A stretch of DNA of 64,000 nt from Cymodocea nodosa (taxonomy: Eukaryota; Streptophyta; Magnoliopsida; Alismatales; Cymodoceaceae): assembly GCA_036874045.1 (NCBI GenBank), contig CM072341.1, positions 8,506,501 to 8,570,500 on the forward strand, given 5' to 3'. This document shows positions 1 to 10,344 of this stretch, piece by piece; positions within the stretch are counted from its first letter, which is position 1, and the number at the start of each line of letters is the position of its first letter. The notes beneath the pieces are model-generated. The model searched no databases. It was not told where the DNA came from and saw nothing but the letters and a program-made list of their open reading frames with translations. The position numbers and the translations under genes are program-made.

Positions 1-282
1 CTATTATATTGAGGATAATTCATTTGTTGTTCATAGGATCTAACCATCTGTAAACGTCTCAGTTTCAAACAATCAAAAATGTCTTGTCCTTCAGAATTGC
101 AGAATTCACATATGCTAATTACAGGTTTCAGAAATCTTTGAGCATAAGCATATGCCATATTCTCAATTACAAAAGAAAACACACAACTCTAGCTATTAAA
201 ACGAAACAACTCTAACAATTGCTTATATCAATTCAATTCAGTTCAATTCAATTCAATTCCCCAGCAACGGTGCCATAAAACT
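1..282 (-). mobile_element. Fragment of Athila-like gypsy element: gag zinc knuckle and PBS
   Basis: Read on the minus strand, this stretch encodes a CX2CX4HX4C-like zinc-knuckle segment followed by residues DCLKLRRLQMVRS. The same segment occurs at 41100-41230 in the better preserved E element. To its right, 257-275 is the reverse complement of a primer-binding site close to TGGCACCGTTGCTGGGGAA, which fits the 3' end of plant tRNA-Asp used by Athila/Tat elements. The element runs off the left edge of the window. The part seen is a broken gag remnant and its leader. Family assignment rests on the PBS and on similarity to the copy at 41 kb. Confidence 0.75.
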
Positions 283-953
283 TGTTTGGGTTTTCCCAGC
301 ACTACACTAGAAAAACTTGGATTTGTTACTTCTATTTTTACTTAGTTAATTTATCTTTATGCCTATTCTTTCTTTTAGAAGTAAACAAACAACCTTTAAT
401 ACAATTTAGATATTAATTCCAATTTGTACTTTAACTGCAAGTGCATAGTGTCTATTGTATTAGTGTGCAAGCACAGGTCTATCCCACAAGGAATTGCTGA
501 CGAACTTGAGAACTGTTTACTTGTTAAAAATCAAATTTATATATTCAATAAACTCTCTGTTGAATTACAGCTAACTCAACGGACTAAGTTCGTTGAGTTA
601 TGGATAACTCAACGGACTAACCTCGTGGACTTAAGTTAGAGTGAGCCTGACTTTTCTTTCTGATACTGCTATTTATAGAGGAATTCGGCCAACCATTGGG
701 CGATTCCATAGATTGTAAATAACATCAATTAAGTTCTCTAATGCTAGTTAACATTAGATTTATCATCGAGCAATACTAACATTTAGATAATTCAAACAGT
801 AACCATTAAAATCTTTAAGTCTTTTGAACGAACCAATTTTAGTACACTATAAAACTAAAATAAATATAAAACAATCACAACACTAACAAAGATAACATTA
901 ATCACGATACAACACAAACAATACAACACTCAAATACAACATACAAACATAGA
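283..953 (-). mobile_element. Partial E-family LTR (U5 side), minus strand
   Basis: The sequence starts TGTTTGGG, the reverse complement of the CCCAAACA end of the E LTR at 10339, and follows that LTR backwards past the conserved box GCAAGTGCA...GATCCCA common in plant gypsy LTRs. Similarity to the E LTR stops near 953, where C-family LTR sequence begins. It is therefore only the inner third of an LTR. The TAACTCAACGGACT motif recurs near 575-640. Confidence 0.75.
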
Positions 954-1869
954 AACACACACGTTCTAACCCACGTTTATATTTCAAATTTTCTTTAATC
1001 ATCAGTCCTGGATCTCTGAAAAATTTCGTGAAAATAAACTTTCTCGTCCAAAAAATTTTTCATTAGTGTAATAAGAAGTCGTTACTTTAATGTTAACTAA
1101 ACGAGTAACACAAGTATATATATATAACTTAACGTTTCTAACTTAACGAGTTCGCCATGTGCCATTTCATGTGACAAGTACTGTAGCTAACTCAACGAAC
1201 TAAGTTCGTGGTGTTATGCTAACTCAACGAACTATCTCCGTTGTGTTATGATAACTCAACAAACTAGTAATAACAAATGTTTTTATAATAAGAATCTTAC
1301 CACGTGCAAAAATAACAACTTAAGTTTATAATGCTAACCTAACGCGCTGCCTTAGTGTTCAATATAGCAACTCAATGCGTTTAGTTATGTTAACTTAACG
1401 AGTTAAACATGTGCACCTCACGTGATACAATACAACATTCGTAACTTATAATTTCACCATGTGTATAACACTAACTTAACGAGTTCGTCTCTTCTTTTAC
1501 TCACTAACTTAACGAGTTATCACGTGACCTATTTTAACCTTTAAGCCTCTAGCTTAACGAGTTCTCACGTAACCTATATACAAACAAATCTCTAACTTAA
1601 TAAGTTGTCTAAACGTGCACTGCTCATGATACAGAAGATATAACATTAAAACATATCATGCTTTTCAATAAAAACACACGTTAACTTAACGTTTAGCTAA
1701 ATGAGAAATTAATGCAATGAAATGATTAGTTATTAACTTCAGATCCAATATAGACAAGTATTTATATCAGTAAGCTTTTTCTGTATTAATTGATGATTTT
1801 AATTTCTTTTCACAAGCAATAGTAATTGAGCAAATATGATTATTTTCATTCAGCACACATCATCAAAAC
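954..1869 (-). mobile_element. Partial C-family LTR, minus strand
   Basis: This block is the reverse complement of the first 60% or so of the C LTR seen whole at 15309-16888. It contains the landmark strings for the start of that LTR (CACACATCATCAAAACAAA), the AACTCGTTAAGTTA repeats and the CACGTGA boxes. Both ends are incomplete and abut unrelated E-family sequence, so this is a rearrangement scar rather than a clean solo LTR. It has no coding capacity. Several motif repeats lie between 1080 and 1600. Confidence 0.75.
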
Positions 1870-2221
1870 AAATAGAAGAATTTAGAAATGAAGCTTATTC
1901 AAAGACTGTAAGAGAAAAAGAGAAAATTAAATTCTGGCATGATAGAAAAATTATTCCTAAAAGCTTTGAAATAGGACAAGAAGTATATCTTTATATGGCT
2001 AGACTCCATAACCATCTAGGAAAATTAAGATCTAGATGGGTAGGACCTTACATAGTTCGAAATGTTTATCCTTATGAAGAGCTATTGAAATTGAAAATCC
2101 TAAAAATCAGAATATATTTAAAGTAAATGGACAAAGACTTAAACCTATTCTGAAAACCCCAAAAAGCTCCTTTGGAATTATAGAAGAAGTCAGAGTAGAG
2201 GACTACTCGAGCTTTACTTAG
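1870..2221 (+). pseudogene. End of gypsy pol (integrase C-terminal region)
   Basis: The translated stretch carries the typical end of a plant gypsy integrase: EEFRNEAY, then KFWHDRKI, then a GQEVYLY strand and LRSRWVGPYIV, the short barrel-like segment that precedes the pol stop in Athila-type elements. Matching sequence on the other strand lies at 34395-34800 in element E. Everything upstream in pol is absent because the left edge is a junction with a C-family LTR fragment at about 1869. It acts in DNA binding by integrase in intact relatives. Here it is a fossil. Confidence 0.75.
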
Positions 2222-2351
2222 TAAGAAATCAGTTTTTATGTTTATATATATATGTTTAAAATAAAATAAAATAAAAAAACGTCAAAAATATATATAAAAC
2301 ATAAAAATAGTTGCGGTTCAACTGACTACATCCATCGATATGATCGGAACA

Positions 2352-2640
2352 TTAAAAAAAAATTGTATATTAATTTTCAGAAAAAAATATTGGTTTTACT
2401 AAAACATAGTATCGGTCCTACCGAAAGAAAAATAAAAAAATAAAAAATATTTAGGTCTAACTGAAGCATAGTATCGGTTAAACCGGCAAAAAAATTGTAT
2501 ATTAATTTTCAGAAAAAAATATTGGTTTTACCGAAACATAGTATCGGTTCAATCGAAAGAAAAATAAAAAAAATAAAAAATATTTAGGTCTGACTGAAGC
2601 ATAGTATCGGTTAAACCGATAAAAAAATAGAAAAACTATT
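2352..2640. repeat. Two-unit tandem repeat, period about 132 bp
   Basis: ATTGTATATTAATTTTCAG starts at 2362 and again at 2494, and the following sequence repeats with few differences. Each unit contains short inverted motifs of the form TATCGGTTNAACCG and CGGTTNTACCGAAA. The same motif type appears in inverted orientation at 34050-34380, at the equivalent position of element E just after the end of pol. Confidence 0.8.
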
Positions 2641-3912
2641 CTCTGTAATATTTTTATTATTATATTTGCTTGTACGGGGAGTCCGTTGAGTTACGCTTAA
2701 CTCAACGAGCTTATTCCATTGAGTTAACTATAACTCAACGGAGTATTGTAGCTAAGACCTAAAATTAGAAAAACACCAGAAGGAAGTAGATGAATTTAGG
2801 CATAGAGATTAAATTGTATTGTTCGTCTACTTGTGCAAAATTGTATGAAATTGTATGGTGTACTTGTAATGTAATTGATTCATATTAATGAATATAATTT
2901 TTCAGATGCAATTTTCATACGTATTTGGATGTGAAATGAATGGAATTTATTGAATATTATGTAATTTATGGAACTTTATGAATATGTAACAGATTTACAA
3001 TTTGCTGAATGATAGGATAACTGCTTAAAAATTTCTACATGTTATAAGGTAAAATGTAAATTCTGCATAACGTAAAATGACCTGCAAGTTAAATCTTTAT
3101 ATAATGTTCAGATTTAAATGTATTTTAATCAAAATGAGGCATTAATGACAGATTTAACTTTATTATAGTTAGCAGAATGAAAAACAAAGAAAAAAAACAG
3201 AATAGAAAACTTACGAGAGTGAAACTTAGAAGTTGCCTAGTGTTAACTCAATGAAGTAAGTCCGTTGAGTTAACTGTAACTCCACGAGGTCAGTAATATA
3301 ATATAAGGTCACTCCGTTGAGTTATCTGTAACTCAACGAAGTTTGTCCGTGGAGTTAGCAACAGTAACCGACTATGTTCTGTTGAGTAATCTGTAACTCA
3401 ACGAGGTTAGTTCGTGGATTAAGCAAAACAGTTATTCTTTTAACCACAAATGAAACTTCGTCGATTTAGCGGTTACCAAAATTTGAAATTAGTAGTGGTA
3501 CACATATCCATAAAAACAGGAACCACGATGCACGTTGCAAGCCACGTTCTTGCAACGAGATTTATTCACTTTATGGATGTGCAGTATATATATGAAATAG
3601 AATGTTATTTATGAGATACCAGCACTTTTAAAAGAAAGGAGAAAGCGTTGGAGGAACTGGAAGGAGAAGTAGCTGATTCAACCCTCATCCGAAAACAAAT
3701 ATTTATAGAATGGAAAGCTTCAGACTGGTATGTAATTAATCTTCTGCTATTTATTTATGAGCACATGGACTCATTCTCTAAGTACTAAACGATTAGTAAG
3801 AACACCTACCTAGGAATTTTCATTACAGAGGAGTACTGAAAAATTTTCTGAACTGAACTTTAATGAAATTCTTTGGGGTGTAGCTAACCTTTCTTTAAAA
3901 GAGAACGTAGAG
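2641..3912 (+). other. Motif-rich spacer between end of pol and gag-like ORF of E2
   Basis: No gene is visible except the last residues of an env-like ORF (KEVDEFRHRD at about 2786-2815), matched by KEVDELRRKD in element E near 12240-12270. The rest is AT-rich untranslated sequence homologous to 11300-12240 on the minus strand. Clusters of TAACTCAACG/CGTTGAGTTA inverted repeats lie at 2688-2750 and 3240-3430. They would form hairpins in RNA. Confidence 0.65.
3240..3430. repeat. Cluster of TAACTCAACG/CGTTGAGTTA palindromes
   Basis: About four paired units are seen, each with CGTTGAGTTA followed within a few bases by TAACTCNACG. Spacing between pairs is 40-70 bp. The equivalent cluster in element E lies at 11520-11780. 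The core CCGTTG fits the general MYB site CNGTTR, but binding is only an inference. Confidence 0.75.
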
Positions 3913-5097
3913 ATGACTGCTCTAGTAGAAAAACCATTAGGAGAGATTCTGTATCCCGAATTAATTGATGAACCTTCATGTATTCGATTGCTAAACTTTG
4001 AGGGAGATAGGTTTGAACTGAAATCTAATTATATTAGTCAATTGCCACATTTTCATGGATTAGAAAGAGAGGATGTCTATTATTTCCTTAGAGAATTTAA
4101 CGAAGTTTGTCAAATGATGAGAATTCTGAACATGAGTATAGATGCTATTAAACTTAGATATATCCCTTTTGCTTTAAAAGATACAGCTAAGAGATGGTTA
4201 TATACTCTATCGCCTAATTCAATTTCTACATGGACTGAATTTTGCTCTGTTTTTCTGCAAAAATACTATCCAACACATCAAACAATTAAAAAGAAGAAAG
4301 AAATATTGATGTGTAGCCAAAAACATGGTGAATCATTCTGGAAATATTTTGAAAGATTTAAAGATTTACTGACTCAATGTCCACATCATGCAATGAGTAA
4401 AGCACAATTAATAGGCATAATTTATGAAGGCATAGATGTTTCAACGAAATCTTTATTAGAATCTACTTGTCAAAATGGATTTTTAAAATTATGTAGTGAA
4501 GAAGCATGGGCATATTTAGAAAATTTTCCAAAAAGAACTGCATAGTGGGAAAATTTGGCTGAAGCTATTGTAGATAAAAATTATTGCCAAGAGGAATGCA
4601 TGAAATAGATTCCAATACTATGCTTGAGGTGAAATTAAATGAATTAACAAAGAAAATAGAAGAGTTATCATTAAATCAAAAGCTAGCAGAAAAGAATACA
4701 AACATAAATGACTTAGATATTATTTATGCTAGAAACTAGAGAGATAACTTGGGAAATTCTTATAATCCTAATTGGAGAAATCATCCAAATTTATCTTAGA
4801 GAAACAACAATTTCCAGGGAGGAGAAAATATAAATGAGAAGAACATAAGTTATGAAGTATTAATTGAACAAGGAGCTAGAATATAGAAATTAGAAAAGAT
4901 AATCCAACAAGTAAACAATCGTCTAGAATTTATATTTGGAAATACTACAAATCAAAATCAGATTAGAAACATATCACTTAGACAGAAGGAACCAATGGAA
5001 GTTAAACCTACTGGAGGATTGCCAATACAAGCTATACCTAATCTTGTCAATAGAACGGTTAATGAAATTGATACCTCTTCTAGGAGGGCAGCTGAAT
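3913..5097 (+). pseudogene. Athila-type gag-like ORF
   Basis: The N-terminal 210 residues match the Retrotrans_gag pattern of Athila elements: FELKSNYI...LPHFHGLEREDVYYFLREF, then IKLRYIPFALKDTAKRWL, SISTWTEFCSVFLQKYYP, and ESFWKYFERFKDLLTQCPHH. Further down, YNPNWRNHPN (about 4765-4794) corresponds to a well-conserved stretch of Athila gag. In intact relatives this protein forms the virus-like particle. The frame is interrupted a few times. Its position is odd: it lies downstream of the end of pol instead of next to the 5' LTR. The same order is seen on the minus strand at 10345-11100, so this was a property of the family before these copies formed. Confidence 0.8.
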
Positions 5098-5149
5098 GAA
5101 GCAGTATATCTGAAGCAACTATCTGTATGTATATATGTTTTATTTTAAG

Positions 5150-5240
5150 TTAATAGTATCGTAGACTTAATTTTTAACTCAACGAACTTAGTCCGTTGAG
5201 TTATGCCTTAACTCCACGAGGGTGTGCAGTAGTTATGTTA
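5150..5240. repeat. Motif pair between gag-like and F-box-like ORFs
   Basis: TAACTCAACG and CGTTGAGTTA occur as an inverted pair at about 5177-5204, followed by TAACTCCACGAG. It is the same motif that separates the other E-family ORFs. Confidence 0.65.
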
Positions 5241-5280
5241 ATTTTTGTCTCTGCTAAATTTTTATTTTTTATTTTATAGA

Positions 5281-6428
5281 ATCGACAAATGGAATTAATG
5301 AAATTACTGTTGGATGCACTAAGGGAAATACTAAGTAACTTGTTAGCTAAAGATCTGTCCAAGCTATGTTGTGTATCAAAGGAAATTAAAGACTGTATTG
5401 AAGAAAAATATTTTTAGGGACTACAAGCTGCAAAAATAACTAAGATTAGAGATGGATTCATATGGAGGTCATTTAATCGTAATTCAAATACCCATGAATA
5501 TCTGGCTATGGAAGAAACTACTGGAATTCCACCCAATGCATTAGAAGGAATGAGTCATATTATGGGGATAAATGAAGGATTAATCATATACAAGACGAGA
5601 CCAAGGTATGCAAGTTTATCATTACCTGATATTTTGATAAGAAATCCTATAACAAGAGAAGAATGGAATATAGGAAGACCTAATAGATTTGAAGCACCAA
5701 CTGTAAATTGTGGGTCAGCTTTAATATTTTCTGATAAAAATTCTGCAATTTCTGAAAAATTATATTATTACAGACCTACAGGAAATTGGGGTGAAGATTT
5801 ACGCTTAAATGTGTATAATTTTCTGAACAGATCTTGGAATGAAAACATTATAATATATCTAGGATAGAAATCATTAATTAACCAAACACATGTCATACTT
5901 GATGGATATATCTATTTAGTCACGGAGATATCATTAGCATATGGATCTGATTTATACATAGTGAGCATAGACAGTTATGATGATTATATAGAAATTTTAC
6001 CTGTACCGAGTGAAATAGCTAAACCACCATCTGCAAAATTTCATGAAATTCAAATAGGAATGTAGTATAATGAAGAAGATGATCCTACTTTATGTCTGAT
6101 AAGATGGTAGGATGAATTGATGAAATTTCAAATATTGATTATGGAAGACATGAATGAATGGAAGTGGGAAGAGGAGTATATTGAAATAGATGTAGAAATA
6201 GAAACTGCTACATTACCCTGGAACCAAAAAGGATCCCTTTCTGCATTACATATCATTAATGGTAATACACTCGTATTTAGAATTTATAATATATTGCATG
6301 TTTACAAATTAAAAATGAACAAGAACTGCATTAAAATAGAATTAATAGCAAGAAGAACTATGCCTAAAAAGTTTGCTTGGACTGATACATTTATTCCATT
6401 TGTTTCTACTTTTCAATCATGTTCTTAA
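5281..6428 (+). pseudogene. F-box-like ORF inside gypsy element E2
   Basis: The start of this reading frame fits the F-box consensus: LLDALREILSNLL, then KDLSKLCCVSKEIKDCI, with the usual spacing of L, I/L, L, V and K positions. About 100 codons later, LPDILIRNPITREEWNI resembles the NP.T.EW signature of plant F-box-associated (FBA/kelch-like) domains, and the remainder has beta-rich segments typical of that region. In plants such proteins are substrate receptors of SCF ubiquitin ligases. It lies between the gag-like ORF and the polypurine tracts, so it reads as host coding sequence carried as cargo. The frame has several interruptions and is unlikely to make a full protein. A highly diverged element-specific ORF that only resembles an F-box protein is the main alternative. 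Confidence 0.6.
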
Positions 6429-7059
6429 GCTGTGATTTTGGGTGTTTAACGTGTGTATTCTGCACTTATTTTTATTTTTTTAAAAAAAAAGGAATTTTGA
6501 AGTTTTTCATGTTCATTTTATAAATAAAAAAACAAACAAAACCAAATATCAATCCAGTTTGTTGGTATCTATTCTGGGAAACCAACTGACTTGCTTGTGA
6601 GCCACCAAAGGCATAGGAGTCTAGGTTCCACACAAGACACTGATTTATTAATATCTGTTAAATGTTATTTTGTTTTATATTCTGTATTTATCTGGGAATG
6701 AAAAGTTTTTCAGAATCAAAAATCGGAATATGCAGAAAGAGATACAAATGGAACAAGGTATGTAACCAATTACTTACCCTAAATTTTAAATCAAACAAAA
6801 CTTTATTCATGCCTGCTACAATTACTGTACTTATTGTCAAATCTTTTGCATTGAGGACAATGCAAAATGTAGGTATGGGGGGGAGGTAATTAAAGTAACA
6901 GCCATGTAAGTTTGTTAATTAAAGGAATTAAAATGGTACTACAAAGTTTTGAGGAAATTGAAAATTTTTATGAACTTGCTGTAACTATTCGATAATTGAG
7001 ACTATAAAATTTTTATAAACTACTTGAATGTTATATTTAGAAGGCTATAGAAGATGCTA
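6429..7059 (+). other. Untranslated region of E2 with Athila-type purine box
   Basis: No gene is seen. At 6848-6890 the sequence CATTGAGGACAATGCAAAA followed by a purine run GGTATGGGGGGGAGGT matches a box usually found in the 3' non-coding part of Athila-type elements, where GAGGACAATGCA precedes a G-rich tract. It may be an internal polypurine tract. The rest is AT-rich. Confidence 0.6.
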
Positions 7060-8045
7060 TAGAATTTATTATTTTTGTAAATCTAGATATAGTATCTTAT
7101 GATTTTTCTGAATTTCATGAGTTTAACAGTTTCACGATTTTAAAATGAAATCAGAATATTTAATGCTTAATTAGAAAATTATCTGAAGTCCTGAAGGAGC
7201 TGAGATGTGAATTCTAGATTAAATGAAACACATATGATGAAAGATACATTTACTTTGACTGATTGAACTTGTAGAATGATTTTTGTGTAGATCTTATTAA
7301 ACTACAGAAAAAGTATGAGCTTATTGTTATGGATTCATATTTTTAGTAAATGATAGAAGCAGGATTATATGAGATTGGTGTTTTACTGCATTTGTATTAA
7401 TGAAATACGTGCATATATAGTATGTGATTAATGCTTTGTATTGTGTGTGCATTTATTTTTAGAAAAAAAAAAAAAAAAAAAACTTTTTGAGTTTATTGAC
7501 TTGTTTGATCACAAGCCTTTTGTACTTGAGCAGATAGGTATGTAACGATTGTTGACCTGAAAAAGGACTTTGAAAATCTGGCAACCTAAGATCCTGATCA
7601 GATCTGGGATTGTTGACTGAAAGCTCGTTACATGGGTACATTAGAAAGCTCTTGTATGATTCAAGCTTGTCAAATTAACTTTTAAAGTACAAAAAAAATA
7701 TATATATATACTGTTCTAAAAAGATACAAGTGTTTTGTGAAATACAGATATCTTATGAATCGAATATATTTTCTGTTATCTAGAATTGCTGAAATATGAA
7801 TCTAGAATTGACTTTTGAAGTTGTTTAATGGAAATAAAATTCTTTATTCTACTTGTCTTAATCAGATTGAATTGGATTGTACTTTGATTCGTATGTTGTT
7901 GAAATTTCTTCTAGAAAACTTATTGGAAAATTCAGGATTACAGATGATGAAAAGAAGAACAAATGATAATATAATTAACACCTATATGAAGATGATATAC
8001 TTTGTATGTAATTTACATATATTCTAAATATCTTTGTAGGTTGAT
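7060..8045 (+). repeat. Non-coding module shared with copia family C
   Basis: Most of this block can be aligned by eye with 25400-26265 of copia element C1 and, inverted, with 49210-49650 of element F. Landmarks in the same order are TTGAACTTGTAGAAT versus TTAAACTTGTAGAAT, AAAAGTATGAGCTTATTG, TTTGATCACAAGCCTTTTG, CCTGATCAGATCTGGGATT and TACATTAGAAAGCTCTTG. No coding is apparent. In C1 the block sits between RNase H and the env-like ORF. Here it sits before the 3' LTR. Sharing between gypsy and copia elements is the unusual point. Confidence 0.85.
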
Positions 8046-8171
8046 TACTAAAACATACAGAATATATGTTTATGCTAAACAAAAGAAAAAAAACAAAAGG
8101 GGAAGAATTAATTCTAGCACTTTTTGAAAGACCAATTAATTAGATCTTAGTTTGCTAAGAGACTAGCAAAA

Positions 8172-8187
8172 TTTAGGTATGGGGAAG
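8172..8187 (+). other. Polypurine tract of E2
   Basis: The run TTTAGGTATGGGGAAG ends exactly where the LTR starts (TGTTTAGAATG at 8188). In intact relatives this primes plus-strand DNA synthesis. Confidence 0.8.
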
Positions 8188-10339
8188 TGTTTAGAATGAA
8201 AAAGTGCATATTATTAACGGTTAAATGATGGTTAATTACATAATATTTAGCTTATCATATGAGAATTAAGCCATTATGTTATAATTGCACTGTTATATGC
8301 TTTAATTGAAGAATCTGCTTAATTTTGGGGAATTAATGTTAATTTAGTACATTTATGAATTGTCGGTAAGTTGTAGGCTGTGAAATTCTTAAGTATCCGA
8401 ATTTTCTGATATTTCGAACAACTATGTTTAACATACCGAACAAATTCGGACAGTTATGTTTAACAGACCGAATATGTATCGGATAGTTATGTTTAAATTG
8501 CCGAACAGTTATGTTTAGAGAGAATATTTTATTATTTCCAGATGTATACGTGTCGAAACCAAAATGAATGTCTTAAGTGAATTTTCGGTGAGTTAGCTGT
8601 AACTATCCGAAAATGCATCTAAGCATCGGATAGTTATACCTGTAACTTTCCGAAATGTTATTTTATGTTTAAACTACTGCTAACACGTGTCGAGAGCTGG
8701 TAGATTTACTTAAGTTATAACTCGTTAAGTTAGCATAACTGTACACGTTGAGTTACATGAATATACACTAAGGTAATGTGTTATGTTAGCGGCTTATTTC
8801 TTTATTGCATGTATTTTATGCACGTGTTGAATTTAAATGCTTTAGAATATCACGTGAGATGCACATGTTTAACTCGTTAAGTTAGCATAACTACACGCAT
8901 TGAGTTACATGAATATACACTAAGGTAACGCATTAGGTTAGCGACTTATTTCTTTATTGCATGTATTTTATAGTTATTTTCTAAAATGCCACTATAGCGG
9001 TTGCAAGAACAAACAGTTGGAAGGAAAAACCACGTTTGCACGTATCACGTAGGAATTCAATCGTGCATGGAGAAGGAAGCATCGCCGTTGATCTAAAGGA
9101 AGGAAATCCAACCGATCATTCAAGCAGAAGCAGTTACTACTGAAGAAATATAGAAGAAAAGAAGAAAAAAAGAAGAAAGTGTGATCAATGGACGGCCACT
9201 GTATACAGAGGAGGAGCACCGAGCTTTCTGCAGACAGTATCAGCGATTCTCCAAAGTATCACACCAACCATCGTTATCACCACCATAATCACCAATCATC
9301 GGAGGTCTGTGAGGATACTTGCCTGATGTCGGGTTGATTCCGAGCCAAACACAGTGCCTAACAACCACTGTGAGGACTGATCGCGTTGCGGGAAGGGAAG
9401 ACATTTTCACCAAGTGCCGACTCATATTTTAGGAGATCGTAAAGCTTTTAGCCTTGGCTTCGAGTTGATGCCTGTATGCTGAAGAGGAGATCATCTTGCA
9501 ATTTTGGACTCGCGATTCTATAGGGAGAGGAGACAGAATTGTAAGTGGTTTAATTTTTAGTGGTGTAATCGCGTTGCAAGTAGTGTCGAAAGTATTTACT
9601 GTCAAGTGAGATTACTTTACATTTCACCTTTCACCCATTTCCATGTTCACATCAAAACAAAAATACCAAAAACAATTTGTCTTTGTTTGTATGTTGTATT
9701 TGAGTGTTGTATCGTGATTAATGTTATCTGTATCAGTTTTATGATTGTTTTATGTTAGTTTTAATTTTACAGTTTACTAAAATTGGTTCGTACAAAAAAC
9801 TTAAAGATTTTAATGGTGACTGTTTGAATCATCTGAATGTTAGTATTGCTTAATGATAAATCCAATGTTAACTAGCATTAAAAGGCTTAATTGATATTAT
9901 TTACAATCTGTGGAATCGCCCAATGGTTGGTCGAATTCCTTTGTAAATAGTAGTATTATAAAGAAGAGATAGGCTCGTGGAGTTAACTTAAGTCCACGAG
10001 AATAGACCGTTGAGTTAGCCATAACTCAACGATCTTAGTCCATTGAGTTAACTGTAACTCAACGGAGTGCTTATTGAATATAAATTTGAATTGCTCACAA
10101 TCAAACATTTCTTAAATTCGTCAGCAATTCCCTATGGGATCGACCTGTACTTGCACACTGATACAATAGACACTGTGCACTTGCAGTTAAAGTACAAATT
10201 GGAATTAATATCTAAATTGTATTAAAGGTTGTTTGTTTACTTCTAAAAGAAAGAATAGGCATAAAGATAAATTAACTAAGTAAAAAATAGAAGTAACAAA
10301 TCCAAGTTTTTCTAGTGTAGTGTTGGGAAAACCCAAACA
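8188..10339 (+). mobile_element. 3' LTR of E2 (E family, 2152 bp)
   Basis: It begins TGTTTAGAATG and ends CCCAAACA, and matches the solo LTR at 36319-38517 along its length. The U3 side holds repeats of TATCCGAAA/TTCGGATAGTTA (8400-8680) and two copies of an AACTCGTTAAGTTAGCATAACT block (about 8712 and 8871). The U5 side holds the TAACTCAACG motif (9960-10070) and the plant gypsy box GGGATCGACC...GTGCACTTGCAG (10137-10188). ORFs seen inside are fortuitous. It is flanked on the right by E gag-like sequence on the other strand. Confidence 0.85.
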
Positions 10340-10344
10340 ATTCC

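Larger units (their letters stand above)
1870..10339 (+). mobile_element. E2: 3' part of an Athila-like Ty3/gypsy element with 3' LTR
   Basis: Parts in order: end of pol (1870-2221), a tandem-repeat and motif-rich spacer, the end of an env-like ORF near 2760-2815, a leader (2816-3912), a gag-like ORF (3913-5097), an F-box-like ORF (5281-6428), a long untranslated region (6429-8187) with purine tracts, and the 3' LTR (8188-10339). Its right end lies in the minus-strand gag-like sequence of another E element, and the expected target repeat there is ATTCC (10340-10344). The 5' LTR and most of pol are not in the window. The element is broken, with many interruptions in its reading frames. Confidence 0.75.

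Noticed and set aside
3240-3430. CRISPR-like array of short repeats with spacers
   Set aside because: Repeat units are only about 10 bases, form inverted pairs, vary in sequence and spacing, and lie in plant retroelements with no cas genes.
5281-6428. A free-standing host F-box gene
   Set aside because: It is bounded by gag-like sequence on one side and by element untranslated sequence, PPT and LTR on the other, and has several interruptions. Captured cargo is the better reading.
7459-7641. ORF ending in a poly-Phe run on the minus strand
   Set aside because: The run is just a poly-A stretch at 7462-7482 read backwards, inside the shared non-coding module.
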